Below, one piece after another: positions 27,101-30,330 of a stretch of 51,117 nucleotides of DNA. The stretch's first letter is position 1. The number at the start of each line of letters is the position of its first letter. The notes beneath the pieces were generated by a model, which did no database searches, was not told the DNA's origin, and saw only the letters and a list, made by a program, of their open reading frames with translations. A program made the position numbers and the translations under genes. Source of the stretch: Streptomyces sp. NBC_01549 (GTDB taxonomy: Bacteria > Actinomycetota > Actinomycetes > Streptomycetales > Streptomycetaceae); assembly GCF_026339955.1 (NCBI RefSeq), contig NZ_JAPEPW010000009.1, forward strand, positions 1-51,117, written 5' to 3'.

Positions 27101-28997
27101 CCTGACCAGCCCCCGCGACGGTGTTCGAGGTTTCGGTGCGCGGGCTGTCCGCGGCGGCCGGCGGCGCGGAGCCGGCACCGGCGGCGCGGGCCGGTACGGC
27201 AGCAGCGTGGCCGTCCGGAGTGTTTCCGGCTGCGGCTGCGGTGCCGACGCCCGTGCCGGCTCCGACACCCGTGCCGGTAACTCCGACACCCGTGCCCGTG
27301 CCGGCTCCGACACCCGTGCCGGTAACTCCGACACCCGTGCCCGTGCCGGCTCCGACACCCGTGCCGGTAACTCCGACGCCCGTGCCGACGCCCGCGCCGG
27401 TGGCGGTTCCGGCGAGGGAGTTGCCGGTGTTCTGCGTATTGTGCAGGACGGTGTCGAAGCCCGGGAGTCCGCCAGGGGCATGGCCGTTCCCGGCAACGCC
27501 GGCCGTCGTGGCCGGGACCGGGCCGGATCCGGTGACACTCCCCGCGCCCTCTCCGCCCACGGGCCGGGCTCCGGAAACCGGGACCGTTCCCGCCGCCTCC
27601 GCCAACCCGCTCGGGGCGGCCCCGCTCGGGGCGGCCCCGCTCGATCCCGTCCCTGCCGTACCGGACACGTCGTTGGCCGGCGAGGTTGGGGAGAACGGCG
27701 CGACGCCAGTCGTCGTTGCGGGAGCTCCGTCCCTTCCGGTCCCTGCGGGATATCCCGGGACCTCCGTGGCGGTGACGGCGGTTCCGCCCTTCTCACCCGG
27801 GCCGCCGGCCTCCGACGCCGCGGGCATACCGGGCATGTCGGGGATGCTGATCTCCTCGACGGCCCCGCCGTGCCTGCCCAGACGCGCGCCGGCCATCCCG
27901 CCGACCATCCCGGAAAGGAACCCCGCCGCCCCGCTCGCGCTGTCCCCGTACACCGCGTTACTGATCTCCGTCGCCAGATACCCCGCGGGTCCCCACACCG
28001 CGGCCTGGCCCAACGGCGTGTCCACGAAGGCACGGCCACTGCCGCCGGCTCGCCCGAGCCCACCCAGTTTGCCCCCGAGCCCCTTCACCACCCCGGCCCC
28101 CGCCGCATCCACCACCTCGGTGGACCTCAGCGAGCCCGGCACCCCCCGCACCCCGGTGGCGCGGACGGAATTCTTCACCGCCCCCCACACCCCGGCCGCG
28201 TCCGCGGACCGGGACACGTCCTTGCCCACATCACCCGCGACGGCCACGAACGGATCAGCCTTGCCGAGATCCTTCACCACCCCTCGCGTCGGAGCCAGCG
28301 CGGCATGGAACACCCCGGCCAGACCGCCGCCCACAAAACCCATGACCGCGCCGCTGGCAACCGAGTTCCAATTGAATTCCGTCCGGTCCCCCGCGGCCAT
28401 CTGCCCCAGCTGGACCAGCCCGCCCAGACCCACCTCGAACCCGGCACCTATCGCCCCGAACTTCAGCCCGGTGCCAGCGGCCGTCCGCATCAGCGGAACG
28501 ATTCGCGACCACGCCGCCGCCATGCGCTCGACAGCCACACCCAGCACATCACGAAGCGCGGCCAGCAGCCCCCGCTCCAACGCCAGGAACAGCAGGCGCA
28601 TCACCGCACGGGCCGCACCCACCACTGCCGGAATCAGGTACGGAGCCCAGAACGCCAGCTCGATGAGCTGTTCCGCCAGCCAGATCTCCGTCACGATGAT
28701 CATGATCTTGGCGTACTGGACCTCCACCGCCGTGTGCTGCAGCAGCTCCCCCACGCCCCGCGCCGACGCCGCCAGATCCGGCAGACTGTTATGCAACGCG
28801 GCCAGATACTCCGCCATCGCATCACCCTGCGGACCGGTGGCGCTCTCCCTCACCCGCCTCACCACACCGGGCAACGCCCCGGCCGCCTCTTCCACCAGGT
28901 CGGCGGCCTGGTCGTGCGCCTCCGCCAAGCTCGAGAGAGCCCCCTCATCGGACGTGGGAAACCGGCCACCCGACGCAATCATCGCCACCCAGTCCAA
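6111..28997 (-). CDS. Giant 7628-aa type VII secretion-linked multidomain protein with glycosyltransferase and amidoligase C-terminus
   Basis: One uninterrupted 22.9-kb frame. Visible layout: about residues 1-230, a WXG100/CpnT-like helical head with hydrophobic helices (about 105-180); about 385-930, a Gly/Ala/Pro/Thr linker with 45-bp tandem repeats; about 930-1700, charged helices; about 2020-2430, a region with an HG...C dyad (H2192, C2247 in LTACKSG); about 2560-2950, a repeat-containing linker and start of the beta region; about 3000-6300, some eleven divergent beta-rich modules of about 300 aa; about 6470-6640, a second HG...C dyad domain (H6502, C6556); about 6905-7190, a TcdA/TcdB-like glycosyltransferase with DVD (D7021, D7023); about 7300-7620, an amidoligase-like domain (E7337/E7339, D7395, E7402, H7439/H7441, E7535). 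The start is TTG at 28997 with a weak ribosome site; an ATG five codons in is an alternative. No classical signal peptide is seen. A T7SS effector or surface role is inferred from the head domain and operon neighbours. I recall giant streptomycete proteins carrying an automated 'lonely Cys domain' name, and this may belong with them. Confidence 0.9.
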   Translation of the reverse strand: MDWVAMIASGGRFPTSDEGALSSLAEAHDQAADLVEEAAGALPGVVRRVRESATGPQGDAMAEYLAALHNSLPDLAASARGVGELLQHTAVEVQYAKIMIIVTEIWLAEQLIELAFWAPYLIPAVVGAARAVMRLLFLALERGLLAALRDVLGVAVERMAAAWSRIVPLMRTAAGTGLKFGAIGAGFEVGLGGLVQLGQMAAGDRTEFNWNSVASGAVMGFVGGGLAGVFHAALAPTRGVVKDLGKADPFVAVAGDVGKDVSRSADAAGVWGAVKNSVRATGVRGVPGSLRSTEVVDAAGAGVVKGLGGKLGGLGRAGGSGRAFVDTPLGQAAVWGPAGYLATEISNAVYGDSASGAAGFLSGMVGGMAGARLGRHGGAVEEISIPDMPGMPAASEAGGPGEKGGTAVTATEVPGYPAGTGRDGAPATTTGVAPFSPTSPANDVSGTAGTGSSGAAPSGAAPSGLAEAAGTVPVSGARPVGGEGAGSVTGSGPVPATTAGVAGNGHAPGGLPGFDTVLHNTQNTGNSLAGTATGAGVGTGVGVTGTGVGAGTGTGVGVTGTGVGAGTGTGVGVTGTGVGAGTGVGTAAAAGNTPDGHAAAVPARAAGAGSAPPAAADSPRTETSNTVAGAGQVRGGGRGEGVAVTGAGQVRGGGGAAGSVPTVLTGPAAPAEGIPTGAAPGPGPAPAEGIRTGAAPGPGPETTATVAGVPARDSVAAGGGGAVGAEPGRTAPGPTRTADGAGPGVGRRESAVPVDTQRAVPQTAATAAGPAADSGSTPARADAGAVRGTDGVVPAGGSSAVRGAGPEAGPEAGPEAGPAEPFASSSSPRTEAPIPATATATASASASAGGPHAGSAAEPAPGEHGRSAVESLVDRLVKERDRQGDAAPSSHDAGADAPLRRLTRREQEEWVERQVLAQGHGPGTGPAADQVRTNARQFLRDLHRNLGPSLPAPEGTQRYFSPAHSASERAASHAEQWFDEQSRIAGEREVELAQAQLDAARHDHLDAGFERWAADRLGRGPSAETTAEGDRGGEASAETSAETTAEGDRGGEASALPHTTDGSAPRPNLDGVTPATAQERPGDGAAPAQNPLPHERYGPAVAKAYEAAEQRLRQQLDDGGDGGFDSWPGLRDFLDRQWVTEHGVEQASLAVRTAFEQWRAALPPERRQWLDGWAEPRPGSGPGPRSGADRLLLTDRPPGDGEGGVPVQAGTRAERLLEEAERAVERSVRTEMGRLLTPSSLASGPEPLIRGAGRAVAELMDRGLRSRVTRLFERTEADERVRHTAAGEFDTIADRAGARAAGPDRATGGDRVRELSESGRERLRNEWLTEVDRDLAEIRGDLDSPRRSGAGQAEADRRWEEVRAARLRELSDRVELQAAKEAAAHEAIDAVRRTAGTERWRTALDGPGEAGDVFRREFVLDLRQADVAAQRSAAEGLGTEMHARLDDWARLPDRDPDGGRRIIDDLTSSANVERRLAAAVARRAEEGAARYEAAQILAARAPGIAQDAAERFTDGHVDRVTSLFDERFGRFTAAAPSRDTAEPGGPPHTPPPGEVDAAAVHAWRELRRHLGDGLEGHLAFEADATDGLGRWAQGTREAAAGRGAQDEEWDRIADMTRRDWFESFHANFGPKGLDTGDWLSHEATEGGRFRRDAATERFDEPGDSTGLSPAPDASPRDGEAPAPDVSQPASAPHARDGAVGPRPDATMDTASDHEVLTSREDRGSGRRTDRPADSLTPDSRQTPTPTPRSDTTVHENSAASSRSSATPTRDIDGVQADGLPHVHGRYFTRADRMDDGSPTAISRSGRVGGLSPGFRRPRTDIRPTPAPGPRAVPMPMPFAPRPGISPEALVRGLLDQDGRELGIHSPDAMIRYVLHLADSADLDDSALPWLVEVAVRDTRAGSAQQLRAYHAESALLQDVSQSFDAHGNPGRDWTYKSSDMDVARPLRTDAVMAPDPLRSRDQAADSLVKAPWHGPGRVPYSVRAVYMDSSRTVAVWSSAANRWLALSHEEFANLLSADLVRSGREATEIVLAASHMGDGDLELPRLVADRTGRDVWAYTEELSFTSQLDGNVLVMRPHEDERSRRSPGVWVRSRPGDLPAGYVSRRPGGVTYQSFPLVDWQGTPFGRSFLSDAERPGQEASSLRSLAEITRYRLRYPEDITSDGRYLPPNGVRMLSVPWSAAERPSYWLDLHGNDATFRVPTGAGMVRATAAELAQVLRRRPSFSRPRPAAEPGRPPFRRTMALTACKSGAIPADADPLWDDPPAQQLVDQVSDLYDAVYAPNGKGNVLPDTMSEPFGVSGGDTARMVEFRPLPTSDRLAELAGELQRRQGGARPTPETLLALVRFLRHVFTAAVEDRADYPLLLEGAWAVERMRLNDPEQQSLRLHLSDLARLRKSAAEARMRPTESLGARDYWDLLHGARSYTHDPAHAHHTLNDFEHSLFWGPALPAAPEPHPPLPVDDITTSHPSSPPASGPQPGAERAWFSRGGERGRSSRAGAVEDRGPRPGLAALAPNGQPRTEDDGGRGVTHEPVRSLRGNGGRLVGRVSAPAGHTALRRPSVTGETHVVDGPAAGDGSRALREPRPTGSNPDTARLRQALLDQALLEPRPQAPGPSLDALIGDGLDQALLELRLPAPGPSLDALMILASADPAISADGTGREAVGSAADQAPQEDPNVIAAPGEEGENAPQAEQEQSAARREAVEGPERVAETPQQVDLATADPHRVDFIPRPAPAPRPVEDTQSPAGDDTHRADPNPRPEPETEPDAQPRPEPVLDGLPGTSESVLDGLPGTSESVLDGLPGTSESVLDGLPGTSESAPDRLPDTPEAVPPRPEHPWYLDHGLQGHASVTGTGTFDDDAVRDWARQVATALPHRELAHDVERALHTMLATTERHAWEDLLAYGVTLAAHGRLVWLRPALADLRPVTEETEQAVREYNVRFATTAAGGERTRERSLAADSALLLGLNTASAVVSSVILGMPQLRAEATSTSSGTLRRNVISGRTLFSSANQRFSAGVRVRVFVDGVGVEHASDAVLDRGLRVEIPREYTGADAPRPAMAAAAVEPLSGEARPGPDPLVLNAVDLAPLVAALHRRLLGIRLDAATVERFMTQAGELLNERTARTRSRWWLTNGDISGMIRVRRTAGGSFGGRLTIRADIESLEFAGVSEGVQIREDLGRGTARGLGHAGGSSAGISLGFNSYGFTLPTADGTGTGSKGLLPLLGVGVDRGTRSGLAVTAQNLGHTVLNSADDQARYRVRLRFTVEVKSRTWAIDPVTEEVEAEIGVPWRDGQGARQLEERVLGAVRTPALLPERPTVLPGPVSTHPHVRALLRESGTEPVRAMERPERLAAPRGAPHPAEPWALAARRGLGFAMALAMPGSEMVQDHLSWALRRAAPRAARRPAEWAAVEAELGLHFSRPALEANLPLHETGHTVTVGGRRYRLSVKAILLDRLRDTEYPMTVNARAARTDTVTGRRGTEWSAVVGGGGGALVPLGGSTRLRFGGLTVRGGVKRSREERFTAANTVYRRTETEGRVAEFVYDVVWELAVSPERPGRHIGAERWWIDRPGLVAQIVVPRQHVPAQPADTGLLAEVGRATVGDSWLDRAVQQTAPEVDFARGGTGGVYPAFVVMPELTRLAAEGYARLAGLPDDWAEDPGNWPEPLLELTGPSALAARLGALTGPHGYETELERGGWRYAVRLRLRAFSARDLGPTAGETEIEQYSQSTDRYGRANKQAWHAGLSASVGPQIAVGALAGGTHHESAAVTDGPAGQEGSAAGHHQGTGTGLRAVALAEAGAQWAWGRDREQVRGMIEITRATYRATPHVVHASPVFEVTVRRSKGSSSQETVRYLRVERGLELLVPERRLEDLLPPPAAPARTPSTVQDGMVQDGTVQDGTVLPLARAHLAGHPLRGAAHPERLRADDVLQTIVERLDERGAPGRSGPAREQLLRALRATFSSDALQTQYTALTGTGVSRWFPLSGSFGSTRYVWVRVTADVAAPHSHRPRAEIRLTLRSEAVTEDKAGVERSFHAGGALGVRTRIGGHDSHGGVEIEASYGMGGGRSHETDRQNLDISRANTRDTSEEFEHRLSFRIEMGATTEPPAALSVPLHAVRESVQRAAALVRGGDPALRWDPVRVWTWQDDGLGDGREVTGDVRLLVPSHLTVPTEQPVPPAVTRARPDAPADAPRPSWTDPAPVPSPTVPEALRALTEFFHPWDVSAAHAVQRWARAAAHQPVRVPDLTRDRAWQVPGIDPLTAAGMSYDHHTSTAMLRANIASLLQHRYRVPVGGRTVTVGFHLTAAEVVGPAEGVAVKARRYQQDRATSSSEHSGSRGGALAIGPEAGGTADGDRVYDRLTLDAGVGTGHREGFEAGETRESNREATRRYRHYRFDVTVLVTPEGDARRALSIEVPGGLYGMLPLDPDGTLAGGVEQALPHLFSPPRPASDPGTGPAEAGAAGAGPHGVETAASDTGAGRVEPVAGQGGGLSAAARSGAGRAESAEGEGGTGRTEPVPAEPAPAVTTAQAPGPRGVETAASDTGAGRVEPVAGQGGGLSAAARSGAGRAESAEGEGGTGRTEPVPAGLAPADTAPAVTTAREQVAGEQVAGPGPDRLSSSVTEFGTTRDGSQGLVHITPVPEDTVGWLQEQVIRQVEGDRGEDPAFRRAVRDTLTSRLLSSEWARLLSGQGMPLRAAHGDRTYQISLRLGLSGPRRVSPQIEEMPDGPPVNVQRWVFGISESGTTDSVGDLRSASLAYAHTLPHAGTGLYRRVTLTPQLTLTHGQTTTAVTVGATVQPMVLLRSRERSWPIAYDMNWDVRTTPSLAQASTGSPFPDQWHPLTDGPGTPLTVWFPQHLVEDEADPVTLTGEDPEQRPAPMETLLERVPLFATETVPDADRFLSDVLRSFPDELADLSEPSLDQLRQFLAEGSLRGNLPLMYGGHHTSPTLFAKDGSVIGMLRLHADVIQRTDVGALAGPPTRNSVLESHVLRSVRLSGGAAVTHAAGIGLGVSAGFAAGRPDPATGKDPIGFTLTGQAAVQRQATHTLGSGGSARTSRALRTARPLLRVHADAVYQVTLVRPGGPERGPAEGTPLAAPGTRYPLILRVPSAATVSGTPQTPRHLPPEILHLRDVGVSVTPLAVEGTGPLFDGVEAWLRDHGFLPPSQDRAGAWHQAPAGDAVHLQRLNNLRKLDQMRSSMGLRAGLDEMTAGGHPTRFEVDTATGVHRATFRITVERRYLTDRAEGGVTHDLHLAHVQTLNYSGSTIAGDEQLTRVPSAVSGTVQASLTNPFDAHGNLWLQGLTPEYAHSRQTSVATNSSAGTGHEFYALSPTADGVQVHTLPVTYRTSLSSSDGLAMAPGRADGQVTLAVPTYRTLEQPAAQRQAVVPPPVRPPTEADADGPADLRLPETAWPDRVGGSRELRDAVHAMLQAIAHQPAAGDTAAARSAHADDGVELARMPGAWPEQETGDHARDRGPGDDGGNPAVGDHGGPAPSHRWPAHGLDGASRALRMTGDAAAGTLGAIGRAATGERVDAPRSLAQEVVETGLSPHHLTANAHRLFNDSYVVEGAGTSGVLAGTDVIVEVEGRLKDVRALPRPGVMDYERWIQSVDASADTRSTTRGHALGVTAAADYGDSRRAFAPSGHLALRRTGTDSTTVHDNSAVFRVTSENDVPAHRFAATAVYRVTVRAGLRNVVATTVVGGPGYEETRIVEVPDAVEFLLSDHDLGEGNHPEFVLEGVSRPQAAAAADRRLPSSFTDSGGQIGFGSVVEVHPEDGRSAFQRTIRQLVETVAPGSTVPGTATYLPGVLSRINEHGSSLGLRTLTNAGPDGHTAFHFVHRSWLGPMVVEIALRARPAESLTAVRGRRALGNPGLDNVLGHSSGDGGVLPVPGSTRQTRVSTTAGTADFSPLLQYDGYRLRPTLSATRQTGTADTATSTRERRAWQRSMMDVSEFLIRYRYEVTVSARPMRDVPTAAAPWLLAEPLNAIGRRTGLTDLAGRAFGRLPEGVRIPVERWADLLPWPVQRVSGTVEARAVLRFNGSETPADPVEGPPPAGGHPLVSPAVYTADPSREPVPGPGETVADLEIPLALRRLLSTEPWIPRRPFALHHFDGLPQLAEALRAVDPALGGRHTLPTSTSAEGMLVRLNQLAATGRVTLLPPAATAPFLGQPGTGATSVQLALYSPRSVAASLDTAIDRVEISTDGAFSQGDLTTTSALGFGFSAPTSHGTGRLGPTVPVTGQRTTTGVTHSHAVPRREMLRFGTPVAGAARGVPGHLIRAVALARVTGPNGTRWVAGTAVLRTTEAPPVPHLVEGRRTNSGGGGLVPASESMAVSGRADSSRESSSATTSDEPSPRSLSLARGPSSDGTRSVVTRALSTRGGERGTEAPEFTATGPGTASREFRQPLTGGRGTDDTALDPDERILTLDGRSVPFSELIAHPIHDGQGRVVGHVSLPDRHAAPYRPLVAALGPTSRVYTARRAADGGYVLDGLAGQPAPTGAYTFLAHGARSPEPGSPTYVELLTTSGETVRTGPEQLGRLLLRPGFQEVWRGAGAVFTAICYSAAKDLIPTSFIQRLAAQLGHDTPVIGATAVMDLVRDPNSEGTALVMLDGGALVRVDPVARSGELAGPATAAHAGLVRQEQRTNGFALEGNQRTGGRAATAETGRDTREALDGPRTSAAAGFPTRPALPSSPDERGTAPEPPSPSPGVVRAFTMPRTVAAPVPGGTGLSGRGPAGSSGRGPAGVPRAAHQPPPGVYRGGAGFTTGPQRAGATRSGQPQPGGRRRIVELVVGPEPEDQPQLSAAGLHTVVSAANRLARLAVTNRSRGLAAPYLAIAGSPHAVRITARKLQDSLIEALAKTPGGRLLALNELALPSRERSPSEAGAGISAELIEVPTPAPLVLAGPGDNPQPVPSRLLMAWFGGRLRPSAQENIESWRAATAEAEGWRMHLLTDQAGWAGNARFFEVLLRHPHVSVDIVDGSAPLFHGWRQAAEVFDFARGIRAHHLASDVVRYAGLHRHGGVYVDVDIAPGNVVLPTRLPHMDPSGVPLLGAWLRDERKLGTSLDRVELEPASIAYPPRRLSRQEAQEVAVDLSYGRGGVSGNLIVTPPHSVFMEQVIKSLPDVNRLRNLDPNELRKVGPDYGPASPHTLTGARFLNGHLENYITDQGNWPADSSVNPYQAGLVRFDMRQRTLWRGLGWLTPESEFQPAQDVPRPLRSAPSPASVPAVPSTRPGPSAHTRPGSRPEADRLADRRRLYSVGTEPEFSFLHLSSGRARALATHASRVRRPGGALYGRDSAAFELVRKASTDRTREGGPWVRPRMHEVTDGLGSKRFGRPFGLEVEFDFPLMMSSEQQNRARAAIAFALHDAFLTGDHEFKQSHSREDGYSDDPNTWRLENDASVEGGEIISPLLYDTAETWRDLAIVLGVIRKYGGVAGGRSGGHIHVGVADFAGSVAAHHRLLALIAENEDVIYRLAQNPHSFSHRGLRFAVPNVVGRRPPATGAELAAGNSRGDGSYPALNLSGVQGLLGGDSGPDHVEFRMFDGSLDLGVIQAQLVLSLSLVDTALREAGPTIPVEREPIGTHWWKMAQEGLLGTDDQSFRTFLDHVLVSARSKELLTELYVATQWMRLPV
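15261..15608 (-). repeat. 201-bp in-frame duplication inside the giant gene
   Basis: The segment 15261-15407 recurs at 15462-15608 with a single visible mismatch, an offset of exactly 201 bases (67 codons). It encodes a Gly/Ala/Glu-rich hydrophilic spacer between two beta-rich modules (about residues 4464-4579). Near-identity implies a recent duplication or ongoing gene conversion. Confidence 0.9.
17311..17355 (-). repeat. 3 x 15-bp tandem repeat in the giant gene
   Basis: Three 15-base units of the type GTGCCGTCCTGAACC encode VQDG(M/T)-type pentapeptides in a linker between beta-rich modules. In frame; slippage-prone. Confidence 0.85.
20547..20678 (-). repeat. 4 x 33-bp perfect tandem repeat in the giant gene
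   Basis: Four consecutive identical 33-base units (starts at 20547, 20580, 20613, 20646) encode the 11-residue unit VLDGLPGTSES four times, in the acidic linker before the beta-rich region (about residues 2774-2817). Perfect identity suggests recent expansion and copy-number variation between strains. Confidence 0.95.
25834..25935 (-). repeat. About two copies of a 54-bp repeat in the giant gene
   Basis: A 54-base unit starting at 25834 recurs at 25888, encoding an 18-residue SAETTAEGDRGGEA-type unit within the charged helical part (about residue 1021-1055). In frame. Confidence 0.85.
26545..26580 (-). repeat. 3 x 12-bp tandem repeat in the giant gene
   Basis: Three units of GGGCCGGCTTCC encode the tetrapeptide GPEA repeated in the Pro/Ala-rich linker; a fourth partial unit follows. 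Confidence 0.85.
27256..27390 (-). repeat. 3 x 45-bp tandem repeat in the giant gene
   Basis: Units start at 27256, 27301 and 27346 (period 45); the third is slightly diverged. They encode a Gly/Thr/Val 15-residue unit of GVGVTGTGVGAGTGT type, a flexible linker after the N-terminal head (about residues 536-580). Confidence 0.9.
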
Positions 28998-29111
28998 CGC
29001 AGCCGGCTGCCTGATCGTCCTGATGACCCATCACCCCCTCAACACCACCGCACACAGCCAGGAGCAGGGCCTCTTGTTTCTTTTCCCGTGCTCTCGGGCC
29101 GACTGATCACA

Positions 29112-29123
29112 TTGTCCGGACAA
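29112..29123. promoter_or_regulatory. Perfect 12-base palindrome, candidate operator
   Basis: TTGTCCGGACAA is a perfect palindrome 115 bases upstream of the giant gene's start, in a locally A/T-richer patch. Size and symmetry fit a dimeric repressor site; the regulator is unknown. Confidence 0.45.
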
Positions 29124-29170
29124 AGCGGATCTACACAAAGATCGCGCCATTCACGGCAGTCATGGCGAAT

Positions 29171-29194
29171 GTTTCACCGTGCCAGCCGTGAAAC
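29171..29194. promoter_or_regulatory. GTTTCAC/GTGAAAC inverted repeat, candidate operator
   Basis: GTTTCAC (29171-29177) and GTGAAAC (29188-29194) form a perfect 7-base inverted repeat with a 10-base centre, between the tandem repeats and the giant gene. It could bind a dimeric regulator or form an RNA hairpin in a transcript starting further upstream. Confidence 0.45.
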
Positions 29195-29222
29195 TTGATA
29201 GCGTTGCGTCAGCAGGGAACCG

Positions 29223-29346
29223 GGCAGTGAGGCCCAGACCCGGCGGAACTGATGGCAGTGAGGCCCAGACCCGGCGGAACTGATGGCAGTGAGGCCCAGA
29301 CCCGGCGGAACTGATGGCAGTGAGGCCCAGACCCGGCGGAACTGAT
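29223..29346. repeat. 4 x 31-bp perfect tandem repeat upstream of the giant gene
   Basis: Four identical, directly adjacent 31-base units start at 29223, 29254, 29285 and 29316; each begins GGCAGTGAGGCCCAGACC. There are no spacers, so this is not a CRISPR array. The block ends 20 bases before the 104-aa gene's stop on the minus strand and lies about 225 bases before the giant gene's start. Since 31 is not a multiple of 3, the block is not coding. Confidence 0.97.
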
Positions 29347-29366
29347 GCGGAATCCGGCGCCGGAAG

Positions 29367-29681
29367 CTAGTGGTTCAGGTCGGCCGCTATCTTTCCGGTC
29401 GACTCATCTGTTTCCACCATGTCCTGCGCTGTGGTTTTCAGGCGGTCGCCGGACCCGTCGCCGACTCCTCCGACGGCGGCGAGTACCTTCAGAAGGTTGG
29501 CGTGTCCTTCTTCGTACTGTGCGCGCGCCTCCCGCACCGACGCGTCGTGGCCCCAGGGATCACCAGCCGCCGCGGCGGCTCGCTGAAGCAGCCGGAGCGC
29601 CTGGCTGAGAGGCCCCGACACGTCCCGCATGCCGCCCGCGGAGGCGCCGACCCCTTCCGCGTCGTTGCTGACCTGGCCCAT
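29367..29681 (-). CDS. Small EspC-like type VII secretion target protein
   Basis: A 104-aa, mostly helical, Ala/Gly-rich protein without a signal peptide, resembling the EspC-like/T7SS-target family (helical hairpin, W43-G44 at the turn region, C-terminal MVETDESTGKIAADL). Its start codon overlaps the stop of the YbaB/EbfC-like gene by one base (TGATG), so the two are coupled, and its own stop (TAG) is 20 bases before the tandem repeats that lead to the giant gene. Position suggests a secretion partner or chaperone for the giant protein; that role is inference. The family call rests on size, helicity, tail motif and context, not on a search. Confidence 0.7.
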   Translation of the reverse strand: MGQVSNDAEGVGASAGGMRDVSGPLSQALRLLQRAAAAAGDPWGHDASVREARAQYEEGHANLLKVLAAVGGVGDGSGDRLKTTAQDMVETDESTGKIAADLNH

Positions 29682-30100
29682 CAGGACCGCCGCTCAGTCC
29701 CGAGGACGTCACCCAGTCCCTTCAGGGCAAACGGGTCCTCCGGCAGTACGGCAGCCGGATCCACGTTGCCCTGGAGGAGATCTGAGGGGTTCAGCGCGCT
29801 CAGCACGCCGCCAAGGTCCATGTCCGAGAGCTGGGCCAGAGCTTTGGCCCTGGCCTCCTGGAAAGCGGCCAGAATCGCCTGGGACAACTCCGCAGGGGCC
29901 ATCCTGCGATAGGCCCCCGTGGGAAACTCCAGCGCGGTGATGTCACCACGCACCCCCACCGTGACCTTCACACTCTGCCGCGGGGCCGTCGCGGTCGCCG
30001 AGATCTCCTGGATCTGCCGGAACCGGTCGGCCGACGCCGACCGCGCCTTGCGGTATTCCTCGAGGAGACTTTCGATCTGCTGGTCGTACGGCGTAGTCAC
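29681..30100 (-). CDS. YbaB/EbfC-family protein of the T7SS locus
   Basis: A 139-aa protein with the YbaB/EbfC pattern: an N-terminal helix (YDQQIESLLEEYRKAR), a central beta strand pair (SVKVTVGVRGDITALEF) and a long C-terminal helix (PAELSQAILAAFQEARAKAL). A less ordered tail of about 45 residues extends beyond the family's usual length. YbaB proteins are DNA-binding dimers, but relatives inside ESX loci (EspL-like) are thought to serve secretion. The start is GTG at 30100 with a GGAGGC ribosome site. It is the first gene after the insertion sequence and couples to the 104-aa gene by a one-base overlap. Confidence 0.85.
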   Translation of the reverse strand: MTTPYDQQIESLLEEYRKARSASADRFRQIQEISATATAPRQSVKVTVGVRGDITALEFPTGAYRRMAPAELSQAILAAFQEARAKALAQLSDMDLGGVLSALNPSDLLQGNVDPAAVLPEDPFALKGLGDVLGTERRS

Positions 30101-30330
30101 AGTCAGCCTCCATCCAACGGTCGCTCCATTGCGTACCGTGTCCAGGTCTTCGAGTGAAGCGGCCCTTCCCCCATTGGCCTAGGGGCCTTCGAGGAAAGGG
30201 CCTTTCAGGACCTGCAAGAGTGCCCGAGCAGTCGCCGGGTCGGCCTCTCGGTGGAATTGTCGGCGGCGGCTGAACCTGGACCCAGTCTGGACAGGTGAAA
30301 TCTGACCCGGGTGTCTTCGGTTCGGCCGTT

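Larger units (their letters stand above)
28998..29366. other. 369-bp leader of the giant gene (no gene)
   Basis: Non-coding stretch between the 104-aa EspC-like gene and the giant gene. It holds, in minus-strand order, a block of four 31-bp tandem repeats (29223-29346), an inverted repeat (29171-29194), a 12-base palindrome (29112-29123), and about 100 bases of A-richer leader before the TTG start. Its length and content suggest a promoter or other control region for the giant gene separate from the upstream operon; no -35/-10 consensus could be fixed. Confidence 0.7.

Noticed and set aside
26079..29198. Plus-strand open frame of over 1000 codons opposite the giant gene's start
   Set aside because: Its Arg/Pro-rich composition is typical of antisense shadows in high-GC genes; it lacks domains and runs opposite a well-supported coding frame.
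29223..29346. CRISPR array
   Set aside because: The 31-bp units are directly adjacent with no unique spacers, and no cas genes are present.
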